A stretch of 64,000 nt of DNA from Prevotella sp. (GCA_017960525.1 JAGCZA010000027.1:22971-86970), one strand, 5' to 3'. Shown: positions 17,474 through 25,995, counted from the stretch's first letter. The notes: a model not told the origin generated them from the sequence alone. Made by a program: numbers and translations.

Positions 17474-18517
17474 TTATTGTGCGGTAATGTGCAGGAAGCG
17501 GGTTACTTTGCCTGCGAGGCTCCTGTCCATATTGTCGATGAAGGCATCGAGGATGCGCGTCTTTCCATACAGTGGAACCACGTCGTAATCCGCTATAGCA
17601 GCGGGCACCAGCGTGCTGTGTCCTTCCTTCAGGGTGATGTCTTCGCCTGTGCTCCTGATGTGGAGCAGGCAGTCGCCCTCGATGCACATTGAGATGATGA
17701 AGCTGTCGTATTTCAAGAGATTGCGGTGGAAAGGAGCTGATATTTCCATCACGCGCACATCGAAATAGGGCGAATCGATGATTTGTATGGCACGGTCGGA
17801 GGTGTCTGCATACGCCGTGCGGTAGTTTTTCTCCACATGATAGTCAAGTGCCTTTGCTGCCAGCTCAGTATGCAATTCACGTGGTTTGCCGTCTATGCCG
17901 AGGCGTTTGTAGTCATAGATGCGGTAGGTGACATCGCTCGACTGCTGCACTTCTGCGAGCAGGATGCCGCCACAGATGGCATGCACACGCCCCGCCGGCA
18001 GATAGAACACGTCGCCGGCTTTCACGGGATGGTCGGCCAACACGTCGGTAATGGTTCCATTGGCTACGCGGTGCTGATATTCGTAGGGTGTTATCCGGTC
18101 TTTGAATCCCGCATACAGATGGCTGCCCTCATCGGCCTTGATGATGTACCACATCTCGCTCTTGCCCATCTTGCCGTGCTCCCGCATGGCCATTTCGTCG
18201 TTGGGATGCACCTGGATGCTCAAGTCGTGACGGGCATCGATGAATTTCACCAAGAGTGGCAGTTTGCCTTTGTATTTCTCGTTGACAGCCTTACCCAAGA
18301 TGGCCTCTGGCTGCTCGTCGATAATCGAATTCAAGTCTCTGCCCTTCCAGGGTCCATTGCTAATGATGCTGATGCTGGTTGGCACGGCACTCACCTCCCA
18401 ACTCTCACCAACCGGCTCGTCTGAAGCCGCCAGACCCTTGTAGGGCCGCAGGCGGGTGCCGCCCCACACAACAGTATGAAGGTTCGGCTCGAACAGAAAC
18501 GGATATAATGTCTTCAT
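17474..18517 (-). CDS. manA: Mannose-6-phosphate isomerase, class I type
   Basis: 347 residues. Cupin metalloenzyme motifs: LSIQVHPNDEMA (zinc His residues) and FYLPAGRVHAICGG. It interconverts mannose-6-P and fructose-6-P, feeding either mannose catabolism or GDP-sugar synthesis. It has its own promoter (TAACTTTG at 18551-18544, minus). Length fits the short, Bacteroidetes/Firmicutes class. The subtilase gene follows 19 bp later on the same strand and may be co-transcribed. Confidence 0.93.
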   Translation of the reverse strand: MKTLYPFLFEPNLHTVVWGGTRLRPYKGLAASDEPVGESWEVSAVPTSISIISNGPWKGRDLNSIIDEQPEAILGKAVNEKYKGKLPLLVKFIDARHDLSIQVHPNDEMAMREHGKMGKSEMWYIIKADEGSHLYAGFKDRITPYEYQHRVANGTITDVLADHPVKAGDVFYLPAGRVHAICGGILLAEVQQSSDVTYRIYDYKRLGIDGKPRELHTELAAKALDYHVEKNYRTAYADTSDRAIQIIDSPYFDVRVMEISAPFHRNLLKYDSFIISMCIEGDCLLHIRSTGEDITLKEGHSTLVPAAIADYDVVPLYGKTRILDAFIDNMDRSLAGKVTRFLHITAQ

Positions 18518-18543
18518 CGTCTTCTTGATTCTTAATCTGGCTG

Positions 18544-18576
18544 CAAAGTTACAACTTTTTTTTATAAACTATACAA
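18544..18576 (-). promoter_or_regulatory. Promoter of manA
   Basis: Minus strand TTG (18576-18574), 22-nt spacer, TAACTTTG (18551-18544); leader about 25 nt. Confidence 0.6.
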
Positions 18577-18587
18577 TTCCCAAACCA

Positions 18588-18650
18588 TTAATTGTTAATT
18601 GTTCGCTTTCAATTGTTAATTATGAGCGATGAATTGTTAATTATGAATTG
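18588..18650. repeat. AT-rich AATTGTTAAT repeats
   Basis: Four copies of (A)ATTGTTAAT, two of them followed by TATGA, lie between the manA promoter and the B12 operon promoter. They look like the simple AT-rich repeats common in Bacteroidales intergenic DNA; no function assigned. Confidence 0.6.
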
Positions 18651-18676
18651 TTTGTCGTTTATTGTATATACCTTTG
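18648..18676 (+). promoter_or_regulatory. Promoter of the cobalamin uptake operon
   Basis: TTG (18648-18650), 18-nt spacer, TACCTTTG (18669-18676), about 20-25 nt ahead of the riboswitch. Confidence 0.65.
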
Positions 18677-18704
18677 CAACACTATTTAGCAATAAATTGA
18701 CCGT

Positions 18705-18912
18705 GAAGGTTCGCTTGACCGCGATTAATTGGGAATGTGAGTGAGAATCTCCGACTGTCCCGCAGCAGTGAACTCCGTTATGGCTCCTGAGCACAAACGC
18801 CATTGAGTATTTTCGAGAAGGCGCTTGGGGGTGGAGGAAAGTCTGAAGACCAGCCTTCAGTGGAAAGTATGCCACCGCTCCACGATGTATGGTGACGGCG
18901 GGCACAAGAAAC
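18705..18912 (+). promoter_or_regulatory. Cobalamin riboswitch controlling btuB operon
   Basis: Contains TTAATTGGGAA, then GACTGTCCCGCAGCAGTGA and GGAAAGTCTGAAGACC; P1 is GAAGG (about 18706) with CCTTC (about 18856). Almost superposable on the copy at 95-305, including the downstream CACGATGTATGGTG block. The btuB ATG is at 18939, so a translational or short-range platform is likely. Cobalamin binding should shut off the five downstream genes. Confidence 0.93.
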
Positions 18913-18938
18913 ATATTGTGAGTATACAAGATTGGCTG

Positions 18939-20945
18939 ATGCAACGACTATTGTTTTTGGCGTTCTGTCTGATTTCTTCCGTTTGGCTGTATGCCCAAGA
19001 TGAGCAAGCAGCCCAGGAGGACTCGTTGCACCATATCGGTGAGGTGGAGGTCTATGGCAAGCGTCCGCTGGCCACTGCCCAGACTTTGGGCGGTGCCGAC
19101 CTTCAGGCTCTGAGTACCACGTCGGTAGCCGATGCGCTGAAGTATTTCTCTGGTGTGCAAATCAAGGACTATGGCGGTCTGGGCGGCCTGAAGACCATCA
19201 ATGTGCGGTCGATGGGTGCGCAGCATGTGGGCATTTATGTTGATGGCATTCGTATCACCAATGCGCAGAACGGTACGGTGGACTTGGGCAAGTTCTCGCT
19301 CTCGTCGATGGAGAGCGTGACGCTCTACAACGCCAATAAGTTGGACAACTGCCAGTCGGCTTCGGAGTATGCCTCTGGGGCTACTGTTTATCTCCGCACC
19401 CGCCGGCCTACGAAGGATTCGCTGTCGGTGCAGTTGAGGCGTGCGTCGTTCAGCACCTACACAGCCAAGGTCAATGGTCAGTTTTCGTGGAAAGGCTGGC
19501 AGGGCTTCGTCGACGGCGAGTGGACCGATTCTCGCGGCGACTATCCCTTCCGCTACCACTCGGAATACGAGGACACCGTGGGCCGTCGCGCCAACAGCGA
19601 CATCCGCTACGGGCGCATCGAGGGAGCGCTGTTCAAGGGCGGCTTCTCTACACATCTTTATTATTATGACTCTGAGCGTGGCTGTCCGGGCGGTATTGTG
19701 CGCCGTCTGAGCGACAAGTATGTGAATGTGGGCCGCGAGTGGGACCGTGATTTCTTTGTGCAGGCCTCGTACCAGCAACAGTTCCTGGAGCGGCATCGCA
19801 TCAAGGTCAATGCGAAATACACCAACGAGTATCTGCGCTACTGCACTGACTACCCTGAGAACCAGAACACCGCCCGCGTGGACAACCACTATCGTCAGGA
19901 GGACGGCTATGGCGCCCTCTGCTATGGGTACACCCCGTGGCAGTGGCTGTCGCTCTCAACGAGTTACGACGTGCGCTACAGTAAGTTGAGGGCCGACCTG
20001 AAGAGGTTTGAGAATGTGTTCCGTCTGGACCAGAAGGAGGTGGTGGCCGCCCAGATGAACCTGTATGGTGTGCAGGCCGCCGCGTCTATGCTCCACCAGC
20101 ACTTGCACGACTTCACCTTCACCCACGTAGGGGCTGCCGACCCGTTGGACCGCTGGACGCCCGCCGTCTCTGTAGCCTATACGCTCTGTGGCGTGACGCT
20201 GCGGGCGTGGTACAAGAAGATTTTCCGTGCGCCCACGCTCAACGACCTCTATTATACGCAGGTGGGCAACCGCAACCTGCAGCCGGAATACACCAAACAG
20301 TGGAACCTCGGCTTGGAATACCATTGGTCTTCACGACCACGTATTTCACGAATTGAGAATGGCGGGGAAAGTCAACGGTCAACGGTCAACGGTCAATGGT
20401 CAATGGACTTTCAGGCCGATGTTTATCAGAATAAGATTGAGAACCGCATTGTCTGCCTGCCGCTGAAGGGTACCTACACGTGGACGATGATGAACTACGG
20501 CTACACCTTCTGCCGAGGCTTGAACGCTACTGTCAAAGGGCGTTATGCCAAAGGGCCTTGGAGTTGTTCGCTGCTCGGTTCGCTGACCTGGCAGCGCGAC
20601 CTGAACCGTACCGACCCCGACGACGAGGACACCTACGACAAGCCCATCTGCTACTCGCCGGAACTGTCGTACACGCTGACGGGCATCCTCGGCTGGCGCA
20701 ACTTGCAGTTCACCACATCGTATATGCACGTGGGTGAGCGGATGTGGAGTTACGCCGACCCTGAGGACATCCTTGAACCATATAATAATATTGATGCCAA
20801 ACTGTCGTACACCACGACGTTTGGCAAAGTGTCCACAGGCCTGTGCTTGGAAGTGAATGACGTGCTCGACGAACAGTATGAGCACATCCCACGCTATCCT
20901 ATGCCGGGCCGCAATTACAAACTAACACTCACAATCGGCATATAG
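18939..20945 (+). CDS. btuB: TonB-dependent vitamin B12 outer-membrane receptor
   Basis: 668 residues from the ATG at 18939 after the riboswitch; an upstream in-frame ATG lies inside the aptamer and is rejected. Signal peptide MQRLLFLAFCLISSVWLYAQ. Plug domain (about 40-150) with DALKYFSGVQIKDYGGLGG..INVRSMGAQHVGIYVDGIRI; 22-strand barrel to the C-terminal TIGI. Imports cobalamin across the outer membrane with TonB energy. Oddity: five 7-bp units (TCAACGG/TCAATGG) at 20372-20406 encode part of an extracellular loop, so a one-unit slip would frameshift the gene. The substrate call rests on the riboswitch and the btuFC neighbours. Confidence 0.9.
   Translation: MQRLLFLAFCLISSVWLYAQDEQAAQEDSLHHIGEVEVYGKRPLATAQTLGGADLQALSTTSVADALKYFSGVQIKDYGGLGGLKTINVRSMGAQHVGIYVDGIRITNAQNGTVDLGKFSLSSMESVTLYNANKLDNCQSASEYASGATVYLRTRRPTKDSLSVQLRRASFSTYTAKVNGQFSWKGWQGFVDGEWTDSRGDYPFRYHSEYEDTVGRRANSDIRYGRIEGALFKGGFSTHLYYYDSERGCPGGIVRRLSDKYVNVGREWDRDFFVQASYQQQFLERHRIKVNAKYTNEYLRYCTDYPENQNTARVDNHYRQEDGYGALCYGYTPWQWLSLSTSYDVRYSKLRADLKRFENVFRLDQKEVVAAQMNLYGVQAAASMLHQHLHDFTFTHVGAADPLDRWTPAVSVAYTLCGVTLRAWYKKIFRAPTLNDLYYTQVGNRNLQPEYTKQWNLGLEYHWSSRPRISRIENGGESQRSTVNGQWSMDFQADVYQNKIENRIVCLPLKGTYTWTMMNYGYTFCRGLNATVKGRYAKGPWSCSLLGSLTWQRDLNRTDPDDEDTYDKPICYSPELSYTLTGILGWRNLQFTTSYMHVGERMWSYADPEDILEPYNNIDAKLSYTTTFGKVSTGLCLEVNDVLDEQYEHIPRYPMPGRNYKLTLTIGI
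20372..20406 (+). repeat. Heptamer tandem repeat inside btuB
   Basis: Five perfectly phased 7-bp units: TCAACGG at 20372, 20379 and 20386, then TCAATGG at 20393 and 20400. Seven is not a multiple of three, so unit gain or loss shifts the frame. The encoded stretch (RSTVNGQWSM) and the flanking ISRIENGGES look unlike barrel sequence. Confidence 0.9.
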
Positions 20946-20967
20946 AAACAGGACGAGCCAACCCAAA

Positions 20968-21030
20968 AGTTTGGACGAACCAAACTGGGAGTTTGGACGG
21001 AGCAAACTCATAGTTTGGACGAACCAAACT
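20968..21030 (+). repeat. Array B: three 19-bp palindromic units at 22-bp period
   Basis: Units at 20968, 20990 and 21012: consensus AGTTTGGACGAACCAAACT, middle unit AGTTTGGACGGAGCAAACT, spacers GGG and CAT. It sits in the gap between btuB and the next gene of the operon, so it is transcribed and could fold as three small hairpins. Confidence 0.9.
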
Positions 21031-21062
21031 CTGAAAGGCCAAATACAGGAATAATATCGACT

Positions 21063-23195
21063 ATGAACAAAATGAGATTAACAATCGCATCGCTTATGTT
21101 GCTGCTGGCTGTCGGACTGGCGGCACAGGAAAAGTTGATTCTGCTGAACGAGGGGATGTGGCAGGCCGACAATGGGCGTGTCACCTATTTCGAGGACGGC
21201 CAGGTGGTGAGCAACCAATGGTTCCGCGACGTGAATGGGAAGAAACTGGGCGACACGCCAAACGACATTATCCAGATTAACGACAACCTCATTGCCATCG
21301 CCGTGAACTGGTCGAACATCGTGCAGTTCATCACGCCGGAGGGAAAAGCCGTGGCCGCCACAGAGGATATTCCCAACAACCGCAAACTCTGTTCCGACGG
21401 CAAGTTTGTCTATGTCACCAGTTACGGCCACGAGTGTCTGACCACCAGCGGCTACAAGTATTTCGACAAGGGGTATGTGGCGAAAATCGACCTCAGCACC
21501 TTCAAGACCGTGGCCGCCTGCGAGGTGGGCTACGAGCCGGAGGGCATCGCCCTGTATAAAGGCCGCCTCTTCGTGGCCAATAGTGGAGGCTATGCCGCCC
21601 AGGAGAACCACGATTACGAGACCACGGTGAGCATCCTCGATGCAGCAACGATGACGGTGGAGAAGACGGTCGACACGCACGTGCCCAATCTCTTCGGAAA
21701 GATGTCGCAATGTGGCCGCTACCTCTGCATCAACTCGTCTGGCGACTACTATGAGATGTCTGCCGCCAGCCTCATTTTCGATTGCGAGAAAGCCCTTAAT
21801 GGCGAGGCCGACTGCTATGTGCGCTTCGACTATCCCGCCACCTACAACTGCACTACCTGTGACGGACGCTTCTTCGCTATAGGTTCCAGTTTCTCTTATC
21901 TCACTGGCGACTATGAGTTCTCCCATCTCACCATCGACCCCAAGGCTATGATAGAAACCAGTGGCCAGAGCGGACTGACGCAGACTCTGCCAGGCACGCT
22001 GAAGGACGACTTCGCCAAGATGGGCCAGCCATACGGCATCTATGTGAACCCCTATACAGGTTATATCTATGGCACCGATGCCACCTCATTCGAGGGCGCA
22101 GGTTATCTCTACCAGTGGTCGCCTGAAGGCCAGTTGCTCGGCAAGCACAAGGTCTATGTCAATCCCGGCCATTTCCTTGCCCTGCCGCCGGACGGCCATT
22201 TCTCCGGAAACGACAATCCAAAAGATGACGACCAGCCTGATAATGGCCAGCACACCGCGTTCATTCAGGCCGTCGACGAGTATGTTCCCGCGCCAGGGCA
22301 GTTCGTCAATACGCTGCCCGAAGCCACCGCAGACGACACGCCGCAGACAATGGCCGAGAAATGCACCAAGCGGCTGGCTGGCGATGCCCGTGAGATGGTG
22401 ACGTTGGGCGCGTATGGCGGCTATATCACCTTCCATTTCGACCACCCTGTGGCAAATGTTGAGGGGCAGCGTGACTTCGCTGTTTGGGGCAACGCTTTCG
22501 ACAATAATGCTGAACCGGCCATCGTCCTTGTGGCACAGGACACCAACGGCAACCGCCTGCCCGATGATGAGTGGTACGAACTGCGCGGCAGCGAGTATGA
22601 CAATCCGCTGACCTTGCACAACTATGAACTGACCTACACCTACAATGCGATGGGCGACATACCCTGGAGCGACAACCACGGGATGACGGGCAGCGTGCTG
22701 CGCAACACTTTCCACATTCAGGAGTATTTCCCCCTGTGGCTCGCAGCACAGGGTACGCTCACCTTCCGGGGTGCACGTCTGCCCGACAATGCCGTGCTGA
22801 ACGGCAACAACTATCTGCTCCCAGCCTATGACTACGGCTATGCCGACAACCAGCCGAACAGCGACGCAGAGGGCTGCTCGCTCGACATAGGTTGGGCGGT
22901 GGATGTTGAGGGGCGCCCCGTAAGTCTGACCCATATTGACTTCGTGCGCTGCTATAACGCTATGAACCAAACGTGTGGAAGGCTTGGCGAGACGAGTACG
23001 GAAATTCTCGGAGCCGAAGACTTGCACCTTGACGCCTCCATCCAGTTCTGTCAGGGCATTAGCGATGTCATAACTTATTCGCGACAGGAAGAGCATTCAT
23101 ACGACCTCTTGGGACGCAAAGCCCCAGCCGTGCCGCGTACAGGTCTTTATGTCAAAAACGGAAAGAAATATTTCTTCAATAATAATCACAAATAA
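21063..23195 (+). CDS. BtuG-like beta-propeller surface protein fused to a second cell-surface domain
   Basis: 710 residues from the ATG at 21063 (signal peptide MNKMRLTIASLMLLLAVGLAAQ). Residues about 25-375 form a YncE/DUF5074-type beta-propeller, like the B12-binding surface protein BtuG of Bacteroides. Residues about 400-670 (YVPAPGQFVNTLP, LGAYGGYITFHFDHPV, FAVWGNAFDNN, DEWYELRGSEY) match a second domain I recall from Bacteroides cell-surface proteins in B12 loci. The tail ends SYDLLGRKAP...GLYVKNGKKYF. There is no lipobox, unlike BtuG; surface attachment may use the tail. By context it captures cobalamin for btuB. Confidence 0.75.
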   Translation: MNKMRLTIASLMLLLAVGLAAQEKLILLNEGMWQADNGRVTYFEDGQVVSNQWFRDVNGKKLGDTPNDIIQINDNLIAIAVNWSNIVQFITPEGKAVAATEDIPNNRKLCSDGKFVYVTSYGHECLTTSGYKYFDKGYVAKIDLSTFKTVAACEVGYEPEGIALYKGRLFVANSGGYAAQENHDYETTVSILDAATMTVEKTVDTHVPNLFGKMSQCGRYLCINSSGDYYEMSAASLIFDCEKALNGEADCYVRFDYPATYNCTTCDGRFFAIGSSFSYLTGDYEFSHLTIDPKAMIETSGQSGLTQTLPGTLKDDFAKMGQPYGIYVNPYTGYIYGTDATSFEGAGYLYQWSPEGQLLGKHKVYVNPGHFLALPPDGHFSGNDNPKDDDQPDNGQHTAFIQAVDEYVPAPGQFVNTLPEATADDTPQTMAEKCTKRLAGDAREMVTLGAYGGYITFHFDHPVANVEGQRDFAVWGNAFDNNAEPAIVLVAQDTNGNRLPDDEWYELRGSEYDNPLTLHNYELTYTYNAMGDIPWSDNHGMTGSVLRNTFHIQEYFPLWLAAQGTLTFRGARLPDNAVLNGNNYLLPAYDYGYADNQPNSDAEGCSLDIGWAVDVEGRPVSLTHIDFVRCYNAMNQTCGRLGETSTEILGAEDLHLDASIQFCQGISDVITYSRQEEHSYDLLGRKAPAVPRTGLYVKNGKKYFFNNNHK

Positions 23196-23210
23196 AAACA
23201 ACAAAAGCGT

Positions 23211-24767
23211 ATGAAAAAGATTTTTTACTTTGCAGCACTGTTCGCTATGCCTGCTATGGCACAGCAAACATTAACTGTGGCCGATTTCGAGAACCTTGAG
23301 GTTCCTGCCGACGGCCACATTAGCGTCAGCACCGAGGAGGACGACGAGCGTACCGAGTTCGTGAGCGGTGGCTATGAGTTTGCCTCTGGCTGTATGAGCG
23401 ACTGGGACTACTGGTATTTCTTCGGCTATGCCAACCGCATGGAGACTAAGTATGAGACACTCGACGACCAGTGGAACAATGTCGTTGGCGGCGGCTACGA
23501 CGGTTCTGCCAACTACGGCGTGGCCTACGCCGCAGCCTTCAACGGCCCTTGCTATGTAACCGTCCTTTCCGACGAGGATGTCGTGGTGCCCGGTTTCTAC
23601 ATCACCAACAGCAGTTATGCCTACAACTCCCTGACCGGCGGCGACCCATACGCCAAAACATTTGGCAAGGGCGACTGGTTCAAACTCACTATCACGGGTT
23701 ATGACTCCAACAACGAGGTAACAGGCACGAAGGACTACTATCTGGCTGACCTGCGTGACCCTGCCACTGCCTACATCATCAACGACTGGCGCTACGTGGA
23801 CCTCAGCGGTCTGGGCAAGGTTCACAAACTGAACTTTGAACTTTCCAGCACCGACAACGGTGACTGGGGTATGAACACACCCGCCTACTTCTGCTTCGAC
23901 AACTTCGGTGCCGAGGGCGAGGAGGTGCTGCCCGAGAAGAACGTTGTCCTGCCGCTTGAGGTTGCCACCTTCGAGGAAATCGAGATTGGCGAGGAAGGCC
24001 ATATCAGCGTCAGCACCGAAGAGGACGACGAGCGCACCGAATTCGTGAGCGGCGGCTATGAGTTTGCCTCTGGCTGTATGAGCGACTGGGACTACTGGTA
24101 TTTCTTCGGCTATGCAAACCGCACAGAGACGAAGTATGAGACACTCGACGACCAGTGGAACAACGTCGTTGGCGGCGGCTACGACGGTTCTGCCAACTAC
24201 GGTGTGGCCTACGCCGCAGCCTTCAATGGTCCTTGCTATGTGACCGTCCTTTCCGACGAAGATGTCGTGGTGCCCGGTTTCTACATCACCAACAGCAGTT
24301 ACGCCTACAACTCCCTGACTGGCGGCGACCCATACGCCAAAATGTTTGGCGAGGGCGACTGGTTCAAACTCACCATCACGGGTTACGACTCCAACAACGA
24401 GGTGACAGGCACGAAGGACTACTATCTGGCCGACCTGCGCGACGAGGCTACTGCCTACATCATCAACGACTGGCGCTACGTGGACCTCAGCGTCCTGGGC
24501 AAAGTCCACAAACTGAACTTCGAACTTTCCAGCACCGACAACGGCGACTGGGGTATGAACACGCCCGCCTACTTCTGCTTCGACAACTTCGGTGCCGATG
24601 GCGAGGAGGTGCTGCCTGAGAAGAATGTCACCACTGGTATCGAAACAGTGAACAATGAACAGCCAAGAGTGAATGGCGCTGTCTACGACCTCCAGGGCCG
24701 CCACATAGAAAATGGTAAATTGGCTCGGGGTCTTTACATTATCAACGGCCACAAAGTATTGCGCTAA
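23211..24767 (+). CDS. Tandem DUF4465 secreted protein of the cobalamin operon (BtuH-like)
   Basis: 518 residues. Signal peptide MKKIFYFAALFAMPAMAQQ without lipobox. Two nearly identical DUF4465-like domains (about 18-245 and 246-475), each with GHISVSTEEDDERTEF, FASGCMSDWDYWYFFGYANR and a GDPYAK..GDWFKLTI block. The tail is VYDLQGRHIENGKLARGLYIINGHKVL. As I recall, DUF4465-containing proteins were described as cobalamin-binding surface proteins (BtuH) in gut Bacteroidetes; the position here supports a B12-binding role. The tandem form is unusual and recent. 15 bp from the upstream gene. Confidence 0.75.
   Translation: MKKIFYFAALFAMPAMAQQTLTVADFENLEVPADGHISVSTEEDDERTEFVSGGYEFASGCMSDWDYWYFFGYANRMETKYETLDDQWNNVVGGGYDGSANYGVAYAAAFNGPCYVTVLSDEDVVVPGFYITNSSYAYNSLTGGDPYAKTFGKGDWFKLTITGYDSNNEVTGTKDYYLADLRDPATAYIINDWRYVDLSGLGKVHKLNFELSSTDNGDWGMNTPAYFCFDNFGAEGEEVLPEKNVVLPLEVATFEEIEIGEEGHISVSTEEDDERTEFVSGGYEFASGCMSDWDYWYFFGYANRTETKYETLDDQWNNVVGGGYDGSANYGVAYAAAFNGPCYVTVLSDEDVVVPGFYITNSSYAYNSLTGGDPYAKMFGEGDWFKLTITGYDSNNEVTGTKDYYLADLRDEATAYIINDWRYVDLSVLGKVHKLNFELSSTDNGDWGMNTPAYFCFDNFGADGEEVLPEKNVTTGIETVNNEQPRVNGAVYDLQGRHIENGKLARGLYIINGHKVLR
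23302..24625 (+). repeat. Direct tandem duplication of the DUF4465 coding unit
   Basis: Copy 1 runs from about 23314 to 23932, copy 2 from about 23997 to 24625, offset exactly 684 bp (228 codons). Protein identity is near complete over about 205 residues; DNA differs mainly at third positions, so the duplication is recent but not brand new. Confidence 0.92.
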
Positions 24768-24778
24768 AAAACAAGAAC

Positions 24779-24855
24779 GCCTCGCTCCTGCCCAAACCGC
24801 CGCATAGTTTGACATAGTTTTGGCGGCCAAGCACAAGGAGCGAGGCTCCTTTTTA
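24779..24855 (+). terminator. Intra-operon terminator-like hairpin between DUF4465 gene and btuF
   Basis: An 11-bp perfect stem GCCTCGCTCCT (24779-24789) / AGGAGCGAGGC (24836-24846) with an inner CCGCC/GGCGG stem, followed by TCCTTTTTATT. It looks like an intrinsic terminator, yet btuF and btuC follow 25 bp later with no clear new promoter, so it may cut expression of the inner-membrane genes relative to the surface proteins. Confidence 0.8.
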
Positions 24856-24870
24856 TTACAAAGGATAACT

Positions 24871-25989
24871 ATGAAGCAGTTTTTCTGCCTGGTGATTGCC
24901 GCCGCCGCACTGTTGTCGTGTGGCGGTGGGCGTACTGCACCATTGGCCGATGAACCGACCGACAGCATTGCGTTCAAGTATGCCCGTCTTATCCACGTTG
25001 CGCAGTACGACGGTTACCGTCTCGTCACCATCGACAATCCCTGGAAACCCGGCAAGGCCCTCCACCGCTACATCCTTGTTCCGTATGGTGCGATACCTTC
25101 GCACCCACAGGGTACCGTCGTCCGCACACCCCTCCAGAAGAGCATCATCTTCACCAGCGTGCACGCTGCACTTGTAGACCAACTGAACGCCAGGGAACAG
25201 GTGGCGGGCGTGGCCGACCTGAAGTATATCAAGGTGCCGTTTGTGCAGGAGGGTTGCCGGGAGGGCTGCCTCATTGACTGTGGCGACGGTATGAACCCGC
25301 TGGTGGAGAAAATCATTGACGCGCAGGCCGATGCCATTCTGCTCTCACCCTTCGAGAACAGTGGCGGCTATGGTCGCATTGAGGATGTGGACATCCCCCT
25401 CATAGAGTGTGCGGAGTATATGGAGGCATCGCCGCTGGCCCGTGCCGAATGGATGCGTTTTTACGGTATGCTCTATGGGCGTGAGCGCGAGGCCGACTCG
25501 CTCTTCGCCATTGTTGACAGCAACTACCACGCCCTCTGCCTACAGGCCAAGGAGGCAGGCAAGGGTCGCTCCGTGCTTGTTGACAAACAGACGGGTTCGG
25601 TATGGTATGTGCCTGGCGGGCGCAGCACCATCGGCCAAATGCTCGTCGATGCTGGAGCCGACTATGCTTTCGCCAGCGATGACCGTAGTGGCAGTCTATC
25701 GCTGCCCTTCGAGACCGTGCTGGAACGGGCGGGAGAGAGCGACGTGTGGATTTTCCGCTACGACAGTCCGCGCCCCATCACCCTCACACAGTTGCTGGCC
25801 GAACAGCCAGGCTACCGACAACTGCGGCCTGTGCGGGAAAGAGTGCTTTATGGCTGTAATGTGATGACCTCGATGTTCTATGAGGAAACGCCCTTCCGGC
25901 CCGACTTGCTGTTGCAGGACTTTATCCAGATTTTGCATCCCGACATAACAAACTTGCCTCCCCTCCGTTATTACCATAAAGTGGAATAA
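24871..25989 (+). CDS. btuF: Cobalamin-type ABC transporter substrate-binding lipoprotein
   Basis: 372 residues from the ATG at 24871, which gives a signal peptide and lipobox (LLSCGGG, Cys16). The earlier in-frame start lies inside the terminator hairpin. The body is a TroA/BtuF-type periplasmic binding fold: VHAALVDQLNAREQVAGVADLKYI in the N lobe, ILLSPFENSGGYGRIEDVDIPLIECAEYMEASPLARAEWMRFYG across the hinge. Similar Fe-siderophore binding proteins cannot be excluded by fold alone, but riboswitch and btuB upstream favour cobalamin. Confidence 0.85.
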   Translation: MKQFFCLVIAAAALLSCGGGRTAPLADEPTDSIAFKYARLIHVAQYDGYRLVTIDNPWKPGKALHRYILVPYGAIPSHPQGTVVRTPLQKSIIFTSVHAALVDQLNAREQVAGVADLKYIKVPFVQEGCREGCLIDCGDGMNPLVEKIIDAQADAILLSPFENSGGYGRIEDVDIPLIECAEYMEASPLARAEWMRFYGMLYGREREADSLFAIVDSNYHALCLQAKEAGKGRSVLVDKQTGSVWYVPGGRSTIGQMLVDAGADYAFASDDRSGSLSLPFETVLERAGESDVWIFRYDSPRPITLTQLLAEQPGYRQLRPVRERVLYGCNVMTSMFYEETPFRPDLLLQDFIQILHPDITNLPPLRYYHKVE

Positions 25990-25995
25990 AAAAAG

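Noticed and set aside
18825-18938. N-terminal extension of btuB
   Set aside because: The extension lies inside the riboswitch aptamer; the ATG at 18939 begins a proper signal peptide.
23271-24977. 568-residue minus-strand frame with internal repeat
   Set aside because: The repeat is only the antisense image of the duplicated DUF4465 domains on the plus strand.
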